A program made the translations under genes and the position numbers. Positions 16,856 through 26,350 of a stretch of 64,000 nt of DNA are shown here, in pieces; positions within the stretch are counted from its first letter, which is position 1; every line of letters begins with the position of its first letter. The stretch comes from CAVVYJ01 sp963752495. Lineage in GTDB: Bacteria; Pseudomonadota; Gammaproteobacteria; Burkholderiales; Methylophilaceae. The DNA lies in contig CAVVYJ010000003.1 in assembly GCA_963752495.1 (NCBI GenBank), forward strand, positions 248,001-312,000. Reading direction: 5' to 3'. Below the pieces are notes generated by a model. The model searched no databases and had not been told where the DNA came from. It saw only the letters and a program-made list of their open reading frames with translations.

Positions 16856-17953
16856 ATGCAAGTATCTCCAATCAAATTCGAACGTTACCAAGCTTCTGCA
16901 GATGATGACTGTCAGACTCGTATATTAGCTGCACGAGCCAAACTAGGTAAACGTCTGGTGATTCTAGGACATCATTACCAACACGAAAGTGTATATCGTC
17001 ACGCTGATTTCACTGGCGATTCATTGAAGCTTTCAAAATATTGCGAAAGTTTAGATGCGGAATTTATCGTGTTTTTGGGTGTGCATTTTATGGCCGAAGT
17101 CGCTGATATTTTAAGTCGCCCTGAGCAAATTGTGATACTGCCTGATCTGGCGGCGGGCTGCAGCATGGCAGACATGGCAAACTTAGCCAAAGTGGAACGT
17201 AGTTACCGCGAATTGAGCAAGGTTTTAAATTTTGATGAAACTATCACGCCGGTTACCTATATCAATTCCGCAGCTGACTTGAAAGCCTTTTGCGGCGAAC
17301 ATGGTGGTATTGTTTGCACCAGTACCAATGCGCCGAAAATACTCGAGTGGAGCTTTAAGCAACGTGAAAAAGTGCTGTTTTTCCCCGACCAAAACCTAGG
17401 TCGCTGGAGCGGCCACAAAATGGGTATCCCTTTGGAAGAGATGCCCGTGTGGGATCCTGACCAGCCACTTGGAGGACTCACTGAAGTACAAATCAAAAAT
17501 GCAAAAATTTTGCTCTGGAAAGGACACTGTGCTGTACATCAGATGTTCCGTCAGCAAAATATTGAGCATTTCAGAAAACTGCATCCTGACGGCAAAGTGA
17601 TCTCTCACCCAGAATGTCCTTTTGAAGTTTGCCTGAATTCTGACTTTGTTGGTTCGACAGAATACATCCTAAAAACAGTTACGGATGCTGCACCTAACAC
17701 CAAATGGCTTGTTGGAACAGAATTAAACCTTGTCACGCGTTTGGCAGAACAAATGAAACCGCAGGGTAAACACGTACAGTTTATGAGTCACGTCGTTTGC
17801 GAATGCTCGACCATGGCGCGCATTGACCCGCAACATCTGGCTTGGTGCTTAGAAAACTTGGCTGAAGGAAATATTGTCAATCAGATCAAAGTGCCTAAGC
17901 ATGAAGCGGAACTTGCAAAACTCACGCTCGACCGCATGCTTGCAGCTTCCTAA
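16856..17953 (+). CDS. nadA: Quinolinate synthase A
   Basis: This 365-residue protein condenses iminoaspartate with dihydroxyacetone phosphate to quinolinate using a [4Fe-4S] cluster. Visible motifs are LGHHYQHESVYRHADFTGDS, the Cys-containing DLAAGCSMADMA, GGIVCTSTNAP and HVVCECSTMARI, and FPDQNLGRW. Length and motifs are those of the long NadA form. The stop overlaps the start of the next gene (TAATG). Confidence 0.97.
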   Translation: MQVSPIKFERYQASADDDCQTRILAARAKLGKRLVILGHHYQHESVYRHADFTGDSLKLSKYCESLDAEFIVFLGVHFMAEVADILSRPEQIVILPDLAAGCSMADMANLAKVERSYRELSKVLNFDETITPVTYINSAADLKAFCGEHGGIVCTSTNAPKILEWSFKQREKVLFFPDQNLGRWSGHKMGIPLEEMPVWDPDQPLGGLTEVQIKNAKILLWKGHCAVHQMFRQQNIEHFRKLHPDGKVISHPECPFEVCLNSDFVGSTEYILKTVTDAAPNTKWLVGTELNLVTRLAEQMKPQGKHVQFMSHVVCECSTMARIDPQHLAWCLENLAEGNIVNQIKVPKHEAELAKLTLDRMLAAS

Positions 17954-18390
17954 TGGATTGCCCTCTCTGCCAGCCCAGCCCTCACCCAATACTTTGGCAA
18001 GATGATTTTTGCCGCGTAATATTACTAGAAGACGCTGATTACCCAGCGTATTGCCGCGTGGAATTATTTGCGCACGTGAAAGAAATGACCGACCTCGTGC
18101 CACCAGCGCGCGCGCGCATGATGAAAGTGGTTTTCTCTGTCGAAACTGCAATACGTGAAATCATTCAGCCCGATAAAATCAACTTAGCCAGCCTTGGCAA
18201 CAAAACGCCGCACTTGCATTGGCATGTCATTCCGCGCTTTACGGATGACAAACATTTCCCTAATTCACACTGGGGAGAAGCTAAAAAAGATGCCCTGCAA
18301 CCCAATATCCATACGCTCTCTAGCGCATCTAAAAATTCATTAAAAAACAAAATAAAAGCACATATTGAATGTGCTTTAGCCGCTAACTAA
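17953..18390 (+). CDS. HIT family protein
   Basis: The 145-residue protein has an N-terminal CPLC motif, ILLEDADYPAYCRVELFAHV, and the histidine triad HLHWHVIPR near residue 78. HIT proteins of this group hydrolyse nucleotide phosphates or phosphoramidates; the physiological substrate cannot be told. It is translationally coupled to nadA and meets the ferredoxin gene tail to tail with a 4-base overlap. Confidence 0.9.
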   Translation: MDCPLCQPSPHPILWQDDFCRVILLEDADYPAYCRVELFAHVKEMTDLVPPARARMMKVVFSVETAIREIIQPDKINLASLGNKTPHLHWHVIPRFTDDKHFPNSHWGEAKKDALQPNIHTLSSASKNSLKNKIKAHIECALAAN

Positions 18391-18701
18391 GCCAGCAACC
18401 GTTCTACCACTTTGCCATTGATTAAATGGCTTTCGATAATTTCGTCAATATCCTCGTTATCCACGAATGTATACCAGATAGCCTGTGGATAAACCACCAA
18501 AAGTGGACCTAACTCGCACCTATCCAAACAACCAGAGCGATTGATGCGCACTTTGCCTGCGCCGCTTAAGCCCAGTTTTTTAACACGAGCCTTCATATGG
18601 TCAAATGCTGCTTCTGCACCTTTGTCCATGCAGCAAGCCTCACCACCTTCACGTTGATTCAAACAAAAGAAAACATGATGCTGGTAATAAATTTCACTCA
18701 C
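18387..18701 (-). CDS. Thioredoxin-like [2Fe-2S] ferredoxin
   Basis: The 104-residue product has the four-cysteine pattern of shethna-type thioredoxin-like ferredoxins: FFCLNQREGGEACC (Cys13, Cys23/24) and SGCLDRCELGP (Cys58, Cys62). It should carry a [2Fe-2S] cluster in the cytoplasm. The electron partner is unknown. Its start touches the stop of the tonB-type gene, so the mpl-tonB-ferredoxin group is one transcription unit. Confidence 0.92.
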   Translation of the reverse strand: MSEIYYQHHVFFCLNQREGGEACCMDKGAEAAFDHMKARVKKLGLSGAGKVRINRSGCLDRCELGPLLVVYPQAIWYTFVDNEDIDEIIESHLINGKVVERLLA

Positions 18702-19693
18702 TATTCAGCTCCATTAGTTGCTAGCATATCTTCTTGGGTGAACGTCCAAGTTCTTGTGATGCCCAAAATATCCGTATTCTTTTTCATTTCATCTGAAAAT
18801 GGCGCATAGGGTGCAGCCAAATTAACAATATTTTTTGCTGCCTCATCCAGAACTTTAGAGCCAGAACTTTTGTTAATCTCAATACTCTCTACCGAGCCAT
18901 CTGATTTAATCGAAACAGTCATGCGTAATTGACCATAAATTTTTTGGTCTCGCGCAGCTGCCGGGTAATTTAAATTACCTATCCGCTCGACTTTTTGTCG
19001 CCACGCCTCAAGATAAAGTGCATCGCTGGCTTCTTTGGTTCGCGCACCAATAAAGCGACGTTTTGGGCGTTTTTGATATTCGTCTTGCTGCTTTGCAATC
19101 TGCGCCTCCAACCTGTCCATTTCAATGCTAGCAGCAATCAAATCAGCACGATTCAGCGCCTTTGCTGCAGCCTTTTGTTCACCTTTTTCTGGCTCGGCCG
19201 AGGTGGCATCCTGCGTGGGATTAGATTCAATTTTTTTAGTAGAATTGATTTGCGTCAGTAGCTCCTGCGCTTGTTTTTCCAGCTCAGCCAAGCGCTTTTG
19301 CTCACGCGCTTCTCTGGCTTGTACTTTAGCCGCTTTGGCGGCACTTCGGGTTTCGGCGCTGGGCTTTAACTTAACTTCCGTCGTTTTTTGATTAGGCGCA
19401 GGTAGCGCGGTTTTGATATGCCGATTTTCGTCGGTATTGCCGCCACGGTCTAAATTTGCCTGTGCAATTAAATCTGCTTTATCGGGTGCATTTTTGGTTT
19501 TTGCGTTGACCAAAACAACATCTAACGTAGGTAAGCGCTCCGCGATTTTTTTAATTTCCGGCTCAAATTTTATGGCAAGTAAAACCGCATGAATTGCGAT
19601 AGAAACCCACAGCGCAATCGCTATTGCACTCATGGTTTTCAATTTGGCCATCAAATTGGCCAAGGCAAACTGCTCAGTAAGCGTTGCGTTCAT
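18701..19693 (-). CDS. TonB family energy-transducer-like protein
   Basis: The 330-residue protein has an N-terminal membrane helix (AIAIALWVSIAIHAVLLAI), a charged Lys/Glu/Ala-rich coiled spacer around residues 100-210, and a C-terminal TonB box domain (NLNYPAAARDQKIYGQLRMT, VSIKSDGSVESIEI). TonB proteins couple proton motive force to outer-membrane receptors. No exbB/exbD or TonB-dependent receptor lies nearby. It overlaps mpl by 4 bases. Confidence 0.88.
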   Translation of the reverse strand: MNATLTEQFALANLMAKLKTMSAIAIALWVSIAIHAVLLAIKFEPEIKKIAERLPTLDVVLVNAKTKNAPDKADLIAQANLDRGGNTDENRHIKTALPAPNQKTTEVKLKPSAETRSAAKAAKVQAREAREQKRLAELEKQAQELLTQINSTKKIESNPTQDATSAEPEKGEQKAAAKALNRADLIAASIEMDRLEAQIAKQQDEYQKRPKRRFIGARTKEASDALYLEAWRQKVERIGNLNYPAAARDQKIYGQLRMTVSIKSDGSVESIEINKSSGSKVLDEAAKNIVNLAAPYAPFSDEMKKNTDILGITRTWTFTQEDMLATNGAE

Positions 19694-21060
19694 GCCAACA
19701 TATCAAGAATTTTCTGATGTACGCCACCAAAGCCTCCATTACTCATCACCAAAATATGGTCGCCTGATTTTGCAGTTTTTGCAATCGCTGAAACCAAATT
19801 TTCCAGTGTGTCGAATGTCTGTGATTTTGCTTGTATTGGTCGTAGGGCTTCAGCTGCATCCCAACCCAAATTCGCGCCATAACAAAATACCAAATCCGCT
19901 TCTTTCAAACTGGCAGGCAGCGCATCTTTCATCACGCCCAGCTTCATCGTGTTTGAACGTGGCTCCAGAACAGCCAAGATACGCGCATCTCCTACTTTTG
20001 CACGCAATCCGGCTAGTGTGGTTGCAATTGCCGTAGGGTGATGTGCGAAATCATCGTACACCGTAATATTGTTCACTGTTCCGCGAATTTCCATGCGCCT
20101 TTTTACATTTTTGAATTCACCTAACGCTGCAATACTCTGTTCCACCGGCACACCTACATGGCGTGCTGCAGCAATGCTCGCTAGGGCGTTCATGCGATTA
20201 TGCTCGCCCAGCAAATCCCATGTCACGCGGCCTTGCAGCTTGTTTTTGTACATCACATCAAAGCAGCCATCCCCGCTTTCATTCCCTGTGTGCCAGTTCG
20301 TAACGTCACCAAAAGTTTCTACCGGTGTCCAGCAACCTTTATCTAACACGCGTCGTAAGCTCGCTTCCTTGCCATTACACACAATCAAACCTTGCTGCGG
20401 AACGGTTCTGACCAAATGATGGAATTGCTTTTCGATAGCAGGTAAATCCTCAAAAATGTCAGCGTGGTCAAACTCTAAATTGTTTAGCACGGCTGTACGT
20501 GGATGGTAGTGCACAAACTTTGAGCGTTTATCGAAAAAAGCAGTATCGTACTCGTCAGCCTCAATCACAAAAAAAGGCGAAATGCTTTTCAAGTCTTGCT
20601 TCGGATTTGCTGGCAAACGTGCTGAAACACTGAAATTCTCCGGCACACCGCCAATCAAAAAGCCAGGAGCCAATCCTGCAAACTCCAATATCCAAGCCAG
20701 CATAGAGCTCGTAGTCGTTTTACCATGTGTACCAGCCACAGCGAGCACCCATTTGCCTTGCAAGACATTTTCTGCCAACCACTGTGGGCCAGAAATGTAG
20801 GGTAATCCGAGATTTAAAATTTCCTCCATTAGCGGATTACCGCGAGTAACAACATTACCAATTACATAAATATCTGGTTTAAGTTTAATTTGCTCGGTGG
20901 AAAAACCTTCTATCAGTTCGATGCCTTGCGCTTCTAACTGCGTGCTCATAGGCGGATAAACGTTCGCATCGCAGCCCGTGACCTTGTGCCCGGCTGCTTT
21001 TGCCAGTGCAGCGATGCCGCCCATAAAAGTGCCACAAATACCTAAAATATGAATATGCAT
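19690..21060 (-). CDS. mpl: UDP-N-acetylmuramate:L-alanyl-gamma-D-glutamyl-meso-diaminopimelate ligase
   Basis: This 456-residue Mur-ligase-type enzyme recycles the tripeptide of peptidoglycan. Signatures include MHIHILGICGTFMGGIAALA, the P-loop AGTHGKTTTSSMLAW, GHNRMN-type EHNRMNALASIAAA, and DDFAHHPTAI. The length and the opening motif separate Mpl from MurC. It is first in its operon. Confidence 0.96.
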   Translation of the reverse strand: MHIHILGICGTFMGGIAALAKAAGHKVTGCDANVYPPMSTQLEAQGIELIEGFSTEQIKLKPDIYVIGNVVTRGNPLMEEILNLGLPYISGPQWLAENVLQGKWVLAVAGTHGKTTTSSMLAWILEFAGLAPGFLIGGVPENFSVSARLPANPKQDLKSISPFFVIEADEYDTAFFDKRSKFVHYHPRTAVLNNLEFDHADIFEDLPAIEKQFHHLVRTVPQQGLIVCNGKEASLRRVLDKGCWTPVETFGDVTNWHTGNESGDGCFDVMYKNKLQGRVTWDLLGEHNRMNALASIAAARHVGVPVEQSIAALGEFKNVKRRMEIRGTVNNITVYDDFAHHPTAIATTLAGLRAKVGDARILAVLEPRSNTMKLGVMKDALPASLKEADLVFCYGANLGWDAAEALRPIQAKSQTFDTLENLVSAIAKTAKSGDHILVMSNGGFGGVHQKILDMLA

Positions 21061-21235
21061 TTAATGTGTTTTTTACCTAATTTTTTATCCAAAAAACGCT
21101 AAAGTTCAAACTAAATTTACCGATAATCTTGGAGCGGGAATCGCAAATACTTAAATTAACAATTAATTACATAATGATAAGCCAAACTGGCCTTAAAAAT
21201 TCAGCTTGGCCCTTAAAACAATTAAGAAGATACAT

Positions 21236-22501
21236 ATGAACCAACCAGTCATTCAGTCTACGACGCCAAATACCACTGAGGTTTTTCTTGGCCGTCAGCC
21301 AATTTTGAACAGCAAACAACAAACAATCGCTTATGAGTTATTGTTTCGCTCAAAAGATAGCGTCACTAATACCAACTCCGATGATCTGTCTGCAACTTCT
21401 ACCGTAATAGTTAATACGCTCAGTCAATTTGGGCTAGAGCAAGTATTAGGAAAAAAAGATGGTTTTTTAAATGTTTCTACAAGTTTATTGATGTCGGAAA
21501 CCATTGAACTACTGCCGCCAGCGCGAATTGTTTTAGAGATATTAGAAGATGTACCTATTAACGCGCAAATTTTAACGAGATGCCAAGCCCTAAAAAACAT
21601 GGGGTTCAGACTTGCGATTGATGGGTTTGATAATCGCGCAGAGTATAAACCGTTATTGCCACACATTGATTTTGTCAAAATAGATTTATCTGTCACTCCT
21701 GTAAGTGCTATTGCAGAGCTTATCTCAATGATTCGCAAAACTTCTGCTGCAAAAATTATCGCAGAAAAAGTGGAGCAAGAAGAGTTATTTCTCAAATGCA
21801 AAGAGCTAGGATTTGATGCATTTCAAGGTTACTTTTTTGCAAAACCCACTGTTCTTAAAGGAAAAAAACCGCAGCCGCATCATATGAGCCTAATGCGCAT
21901 TATGGGGATGCTGCTTGGCGATGCTGATTTAAGCGAGCTCGAAGCCCTGTTTAAAAATAACCCAAGCCTGACTTTAGGTTTACTAAGGCTTGTAAACTCC
22001 GTTGGCATAGGCGGTGGCAGACAAAAAGTTGAATCGATTCGCCACGCCATCGCAGTGCTTGGCCAAAAACAATTGATGCGTTGGGTGCAGTTGCTGCTTT
22101 ACGCATCACCCGACAGTCAAGGTGATAACGCGCTGATGATACAAGTGGCAAGCCGCGCACGTCTTATGGAATTGATTGCCAAAAAAATAGACTCCTACCA
22201 AGCTAATTTTAGTGACCAAGCCTTTATGGTAGGGATGCTATCACTCGCCGATGCAGTTATGCAAACGCCATTAGAAGACGTACTCAATGAAATTGGACTA
22301 TCTGACGAATTAAGAAATGCGATTCTCAATCAGGAGGGCACGCTTGGACAATTGCTAAATTTAGCAGGTCTTATCGAACTTGGTGATTTTGATTCTGCTG
22401 AGCAAGAAATCGGTAAGCTTGGCATAAGCTCGGATGATCTTTTGCAAATTCAGCTTGAAACAATGCAATGGGCAAATGAAATTGGCAAGGAACCAATTTA
22501 G
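21236..22501 (+). CDS. EAL-HDOD (YuxH-type) signalling protein, degenerate EAL
   Basis: From ATG 21236 the product has 421 residues. The N-terminal half is an EAL phosphodiesterase fold (IAYELLFRSK, FVKIDLS) and the C-terminal half a HDOD domain (LLRLVNS, VESIRHAIAVLGQKQLMRWV). The EAL signature reads ELL, and the catalytic DDFG motif reads DGFD at residues 129-132, so the second catalytic Asp is missing. It probably does not hydrolyse cyclic di-GMP and may work as a sensor or protein-interaction module. It stands alone, convergent with metH. Confidence 0.9.
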   Translation: MNQPVIQSTTPNTTEVFLGRQPILNSKQQTIAYELLFRSKDSVTNTNSDDLSATSTVIVNTLSQFGLEQVLGKKDGFLNVSTSLLMSETIELLPPARIVLEILEDVPINAQILTRCQALKNMGFRLAIDGFDNRAEYKPLLPHIDFVKIDLSVTPVSAIAELISMIRKTSAAKIIAEKVEQEELFLKCKELGFDAFQGYFFAKPTVLKGKKPQPHHMSLMRIMGMLLGDADLSELEALFKNNPSLTLGLLRLVNSVGIGGGRQKVESIRHAIAVLGQKQLMRWVQLLLYASPDSQGDNALMIQVASRARLMELIAKKIDSYQANFSDQAFMVGMLSLADAVMQTPLEDVLNEIGLSDELRNAILNQEGTLGQLLNLAGLIELGDFDSAEQEIGKLGISSDDLLQIQLETMQWANEIGKEPI

Positions 22502-22511
22502 GCGAGCTTAC

Positions 22512-25500
22512 TCAACCAAGATTAGGCGCTAGCCAGCGCTCCAAATAGTCTCTCGGTAAACTACGTCTTTTCGCCATGTCTTCCAATTGGTCTTGACCAA
22601 TTTTATCTACACTGAAGTATTTTGCCTCTTTGTGCGCAAAATAGAAGCCTGATACTGCCGCCGCTGGGAGCATGGCGAAGCTTTCTGTAAGCGACATGCC
22701 AATTTCATCGCATTGCAATAAGTTGAACATATCAGGTTTAACTGTATGGTCCGGGCAAGCAGGATAACCTGGCGCAGGACGAATGCCTTGGTACTCTTCA
22801 TGAATCAATTGATCTACGCCGAGTTTTTCATTTGCTGCATAGCCCCACAAATCGGTACGTACACGCTCATGCATGTACTCGGCGAAAGCTTCCGCCAGTC
22901 TATCTGCAAGGGATTTGAACATAATCGCACTATAATCGTCATGTGCTTCCTCAAAAGCTTGCAAGCGTTTTTCGCCACCCAACCCTGCGGTAACCGCAAA
23001 TAATCCAATGTAGTCTTGCGTTGTATTATTTCCTTGGTTTTTTGGCGCGATAAAATCTGCAAGACACTGATTGGGACGTGGCACTCCATCAATCACAGGC
23101 TTCTCTGATTGCTGGCGCAAACCATAATATGTAAACGCGACTTGACTGCGTGTTTCATCTGTGTAAATTTCAATATCGTCATCGTTCACGCTATTGGCAG
23201 GCATCAGCGCGATCACTCCGTTGGCGCTTAGCCAGCGCCCATCGATGATTTTTTTTAGCATTGCCTGTGCTTCGCTAAATACTTTACTAGCGGCCTCTCC
23301 GACAACTTTGTCACCTAAAATTGCCGGATAGCTCCCTGCCAAATCCCAAGTTTGGAAGAACGGCGACCAATCGATATATTGCGCAATCAAATTTAAATCG
23401 ATATTTTTAAACACCCGACGCCCAATAAACTTAGGTCTAACAGGCAAATTTTCCCCCGTAAAATCAAGTCTGGCTTTATTTGCACGTGCATCAGCAAGCT
23501 TGAGCAAAGGCACACCTTTTTTATTGGCATGTTGTTGCCTTGCCTTTTCATAATCAGCCTGGATCTCAGCCAAATAAGCGCCGCGAGTCTCGGGCGCTAA
23601 GAGGTTTTGCATAATCGAAACTGAACGCGATGCATCCGGAACATAAACCACCGGACCATCGTAATACGGAGCGATTTTTACAGCAGTATGCGCGCGCGAA
23701 GTCGTCGCACCGCCAATCAGCAACGGCATTTTTTTATCGCTAAAGTAGGGGTCACGCTGCATTTCTCGTGCCAGATGCGCCATTTCTTCTAAGCTTGGCG
23801 TAATCAAACCAGAGAGGCCGATAATATCCGCACCTTCGGCCTTAGCCATAGCGAGAATCTCAGCGGCCGGCACCATGACGCCCATATTCACGACTTCAAA
23901 ATTATTGCATTGCAGCACAACTGAGACGATATTTTTACCAATATCATGCACATCACCCTTTACGGTCGCAATCACCATCTTGCCTTTTGGTTTGGCCACT
24001 ACACCAGTGCGCGCTTGCTCGAGCGCTTTTTCTTCTTCAATAAAGGGGATTAAGTGCGCCACCGCAGATTTCATCACGCGTGCAGATTTCACAACTTGCG
24101 GCAAAAACATTTTGCCTTGGCCAAACAGATCGCCTACCACATTCATGCCATCCATCAACGGGCCTTCAATCACATGTATTGGTCTGCCGCCTTTTGCAGC
24201 AATTTCCAGACGCAACTGTTCAGTGTCTTCTACAATAAAATCGGTAATGCCATGCACTAGCGCATATTCCAAACGCTTATTCACACTAACTGGATTTTCA
24301 GGTGTGCCGCGCCAGGCAAGCGTCGCTTCCGCTTTTTTTCCTCCAGCGACCAGTGTGCCTGCAAGCTCAATCATGCGCTCGGTAGCATCAGGCCTGCGGT
24401 TTAGCACGACATCTTCCACATGCTCTTTTAAGTCCGGATCCAGATCATCATAAACGCCCATCATGCCCGCATTGACAATGCCCATGGTCATGCCGGCTTT
24501 AATCGCGTGGTACAGAAACACTGTATGTATCGCCTCACGCGCAGGGTCATTGCCACGGAAGCTGAAACTCACGTTAGAAACACCGCCAGAAATTTTAGCG
24601 TGCGGCAGGTTTTGCTTAATCCAGCGGGTGGCGTTGATAAAATCTACCGCATAATTATTATGCTCTTCAATACCTGTGGCAATGGCGAAAATATTGGGGT
24701 CGAAGATAATATCTTCCGGCGGAAAACCAGTACTCACCAGCAAATCATAAGCGCGTTTGCAAATTTCGGTTTTGCGCTCAAACGTATCTGCTTGGCCTTT
24801 TTCGTCAAACGCCATCACAATTACCGCTGCCCCATAGCGATGACATAGTTTGGCCTGGCGAAGAAACTCAGCCTCGCCTTCCTTCATCGAAATTGAGTTC
24901 ACGATAGATTTGCCCTGCACGCATTTCAGTCCCGCTTCAATCACGCTCCATTTGCTGGAATCAATCATAATTGGTACACGGGCGATATCAGGTTCACTGG
25001 CGATTAAATTTAAGAAGTGCGTCATGGCTTTTACAGCATCGAGCATGCCTTCGTCCATATTAATGTCGATGACTTGTGCGCCATTTTCTACTTGTTGACG
25101 TGCAACACTTAACGCTTCTTCATATTGCTCGTTAATAATCATGCGTGCAAATGCTTTAGAGCCTGTCACATTGGTGCGCTCACCCACGTTTACAAATAAT
25201 GAATTCTCATCAATAACAAATGGCTCTAGGCCTGAAAGGCGCATGGATATTGGCACCTCTGGCACCTGTCTTGGTGTGATATTCTTAATGGATTCATAAA
25301 TCGCGTTAATGTGCGCAGGCGTGGTACCACAACACCCACCAGCGATATTAATAAATCCACTTTCGGCAAACTCTTTAACAAGGCTGGAAGTATCTGCAGG
25401 TTTTTCATCAAAACCTGTATCACTCATAGGATTCGGCAAACCCGCGTTAGGGTAAATGCACACAAAAGTATCGGCGATTTTGCTTAGCTCTTCCGCATAT

Positions 25501-26297
25501 GGGCGCATTAACGTTGCGCCTAAAGCGCAATTTAAACCAATTGTGAGTGGCTGTGCGTGACGTACGGAGTTCCAAAATGCAGGCACGGTTTGCCCAGATA
25601 AAATGCGTCCTGATGCATCGGTCACCGTGCCAGAAATCATCAGTGGCAATTTGTAACCGACTTCATCAAAAAAAGTCTCAATTGCAAACAAAGCCGCTTT
25701 GCAGTTGAGCGTGTCGAAAATGGTTTCGACCATTAAAATATCTGCGCCGCCTTCCACCAGCCCTCGCGTTTGCTCAAGGTAGGCAGTCACCAACTGATCA
25801 AAACTCACATTCCGTGCAGCTGGGTCGTTCACATCGGGTGAAATGCTCGCTGTTTTTGGAGTGGGTCCAAGCGCACCCGCAACAAAACGCGGCTTATCTG
25901 GCGTGCTGTATTTAGCGCATGCGGCTTTAGCGAGCTTTGCAGCCTGCACGTTCATCTCATAAACCAAATGCGCCATGTGGTAATCGTCTTGCGCGACACT
26001 GGTGGCACCAAAGGTATTGGTTTCGATAATATCTGCACCAGCCGCTAAATATTGCTCATGTATTTCTTGAATCACTTGCGGCTGCGTAAGCGTTAGCAGC
26101 TCGTTATTGCCTTTAACGAAGAGTTCTCGCTGCCCAGCTGGAGCCTTGAAATCAGCAAAACGCTCACCACGATAATCCGCCTCGGTCAGCTTGTATTGCT
26201 GAATCATGGTTCCCATCGCGCCATCCAAAATGAGGATGCGCTGCTTTAACAGCTCGCGAAGTTTGGATTCGGTGGGTGAAATAATTGCTTGGCTCAT
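22512..26297 (-). CDS. metH: Cobalamin-dependent methionine synthase
   Basis: The 1,261-residue protein has all four MetH modules in order: homocysteine domain (ILDGAMGTMIQQ, zinc Cys in GLNCALG and GGCCGTTP), methyl-THF pterin-binding domain (NVGERTNVTGSKAFARMI), cobalamin domain with the base-off motif DVHDIGKNI near residue 770 and SGLITPSLEEM, and the AdoMet reactivation domain ending near residue 1,250. It transfers a methyl group from methyl-THF to homocysteine. Only 53 bases separate it from comM, and no cobalamin riboswitch was seen there. Confidence 0.98.
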   Translation of the reverse strand: MSQAIISPTESKLRELLKQRILILDGAMGTMIQQYKLTEADYRGERFADFKAPAGQRELFVKGNNELLTLTQPQVIQEIHEQYLAAGADIIETNTFGATSVAQDDYHMAHLVYEMNVQAAKLAKAACAKYSTPDKPRFVAGALGPTPKTASISPDVNDPAARNVSFDQLVTAYLEQTRGLVEGGADILMVETIFDTLNCKAALFAIETFFDEVGYKLPLMISGTVTDASGRILSGQTVPAFWNSVRHAQPLTIGLNCALGATLMRPYAEELSKIADTFVCIYPNAGLPNPMSDTGFDEKPADTSSLVKEFAESGFINIAGGCCGTTPAHINAIYESIKNITPRQVPEVPISMRLSGLEPFVIDENSLFVNVGERTNVTGSKAFARMIINEQYEEALSVARQQVENGAQVIDINMDEGMLDAVKAMTHFLNLIASEPDIARVPIMIDSSKWSVIEAGLKCVQGKSIVNSISMKEGEAEFLRQAKLCHRYGAAVIVMAFDEKGQADTFERKTEICKRAYDLLVSTGFPPEDIIFDPNIFAIATGIEEHNNYAVDFINATRWIKQNLPHAKISGGVSNVSFSFRGNDPAREAIHTVFLYHAIKAGMTMGIVNAGMMGVYDDLDPDLKEHVEDVVLNRRPDATERMIELAGTLVAGGKKAEATLAWRGTPENPVSVNKRLEYALVHGITDFIVEDTEQLRLEIAAKGGRPIHVIEGPLMDGMNVVGDLFGQGKMFLPQVVKSARVMKSAVAHLIPFIEEEKALEQARTGVVAKPKGKMVIATVKGDVHDIGKNIVSVVLQCNNFEVVNMGVMVPAAEILAMAKAEGADIIGLSGLITPSLEEMAHLAREMQRDPYFSDKKMPLLIGGATTSRAHTAVKIAPYYDGPVVYVPDASRSVSIMQNLLAPETRGAYLAEIQADYEKARQQHANKKGVPLLKLADARANKARLDFTGENLPVRPKFIGRRVFKNIDLNLIAQYIDWSPFFQTWDLAGSYPAILGDKVVGEAASKVFSEAQAMLKKIIDGRWLSANGVIALMPANSVNDDDIEIYTDETRSQVAFTYYGLRQQSEKPVIDGVPRPNQCLADFIAPKNQGNNTTQDYIGLFAVTAGLGGEKRLQAFEEAHDDYSAIMFKSLADRLAEAFAEYMHERVRTDLWGYAANEKLGVDQLIHEEYQGIRPAPGYPACPDHTVKPDMFNLLQCDEIGMSLTESFAMLPAAAVSGFYFAHKEAKYFSVDKIGQDQLEDMAKRRSLPRDYLERWLAPNLG

Positions 26298-26350
26298 GAG
26301 GAATTCAATATTTAATATTGCATGATTTTATCACGCAATACTCCTGTACG

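Noticed and set aside
23875..24453. Long open frame on the plus strand opposite metH
   Set aside because: It lies entirely within conserved metH sequence on the other strand, has no family motif and is a shadow frame.
26298..26350. Possible cobalamin riboswitch upstream of metH
   Set aside because: The gap to comM is only 53 bases, far too short, and no B12-box sequence is visible.
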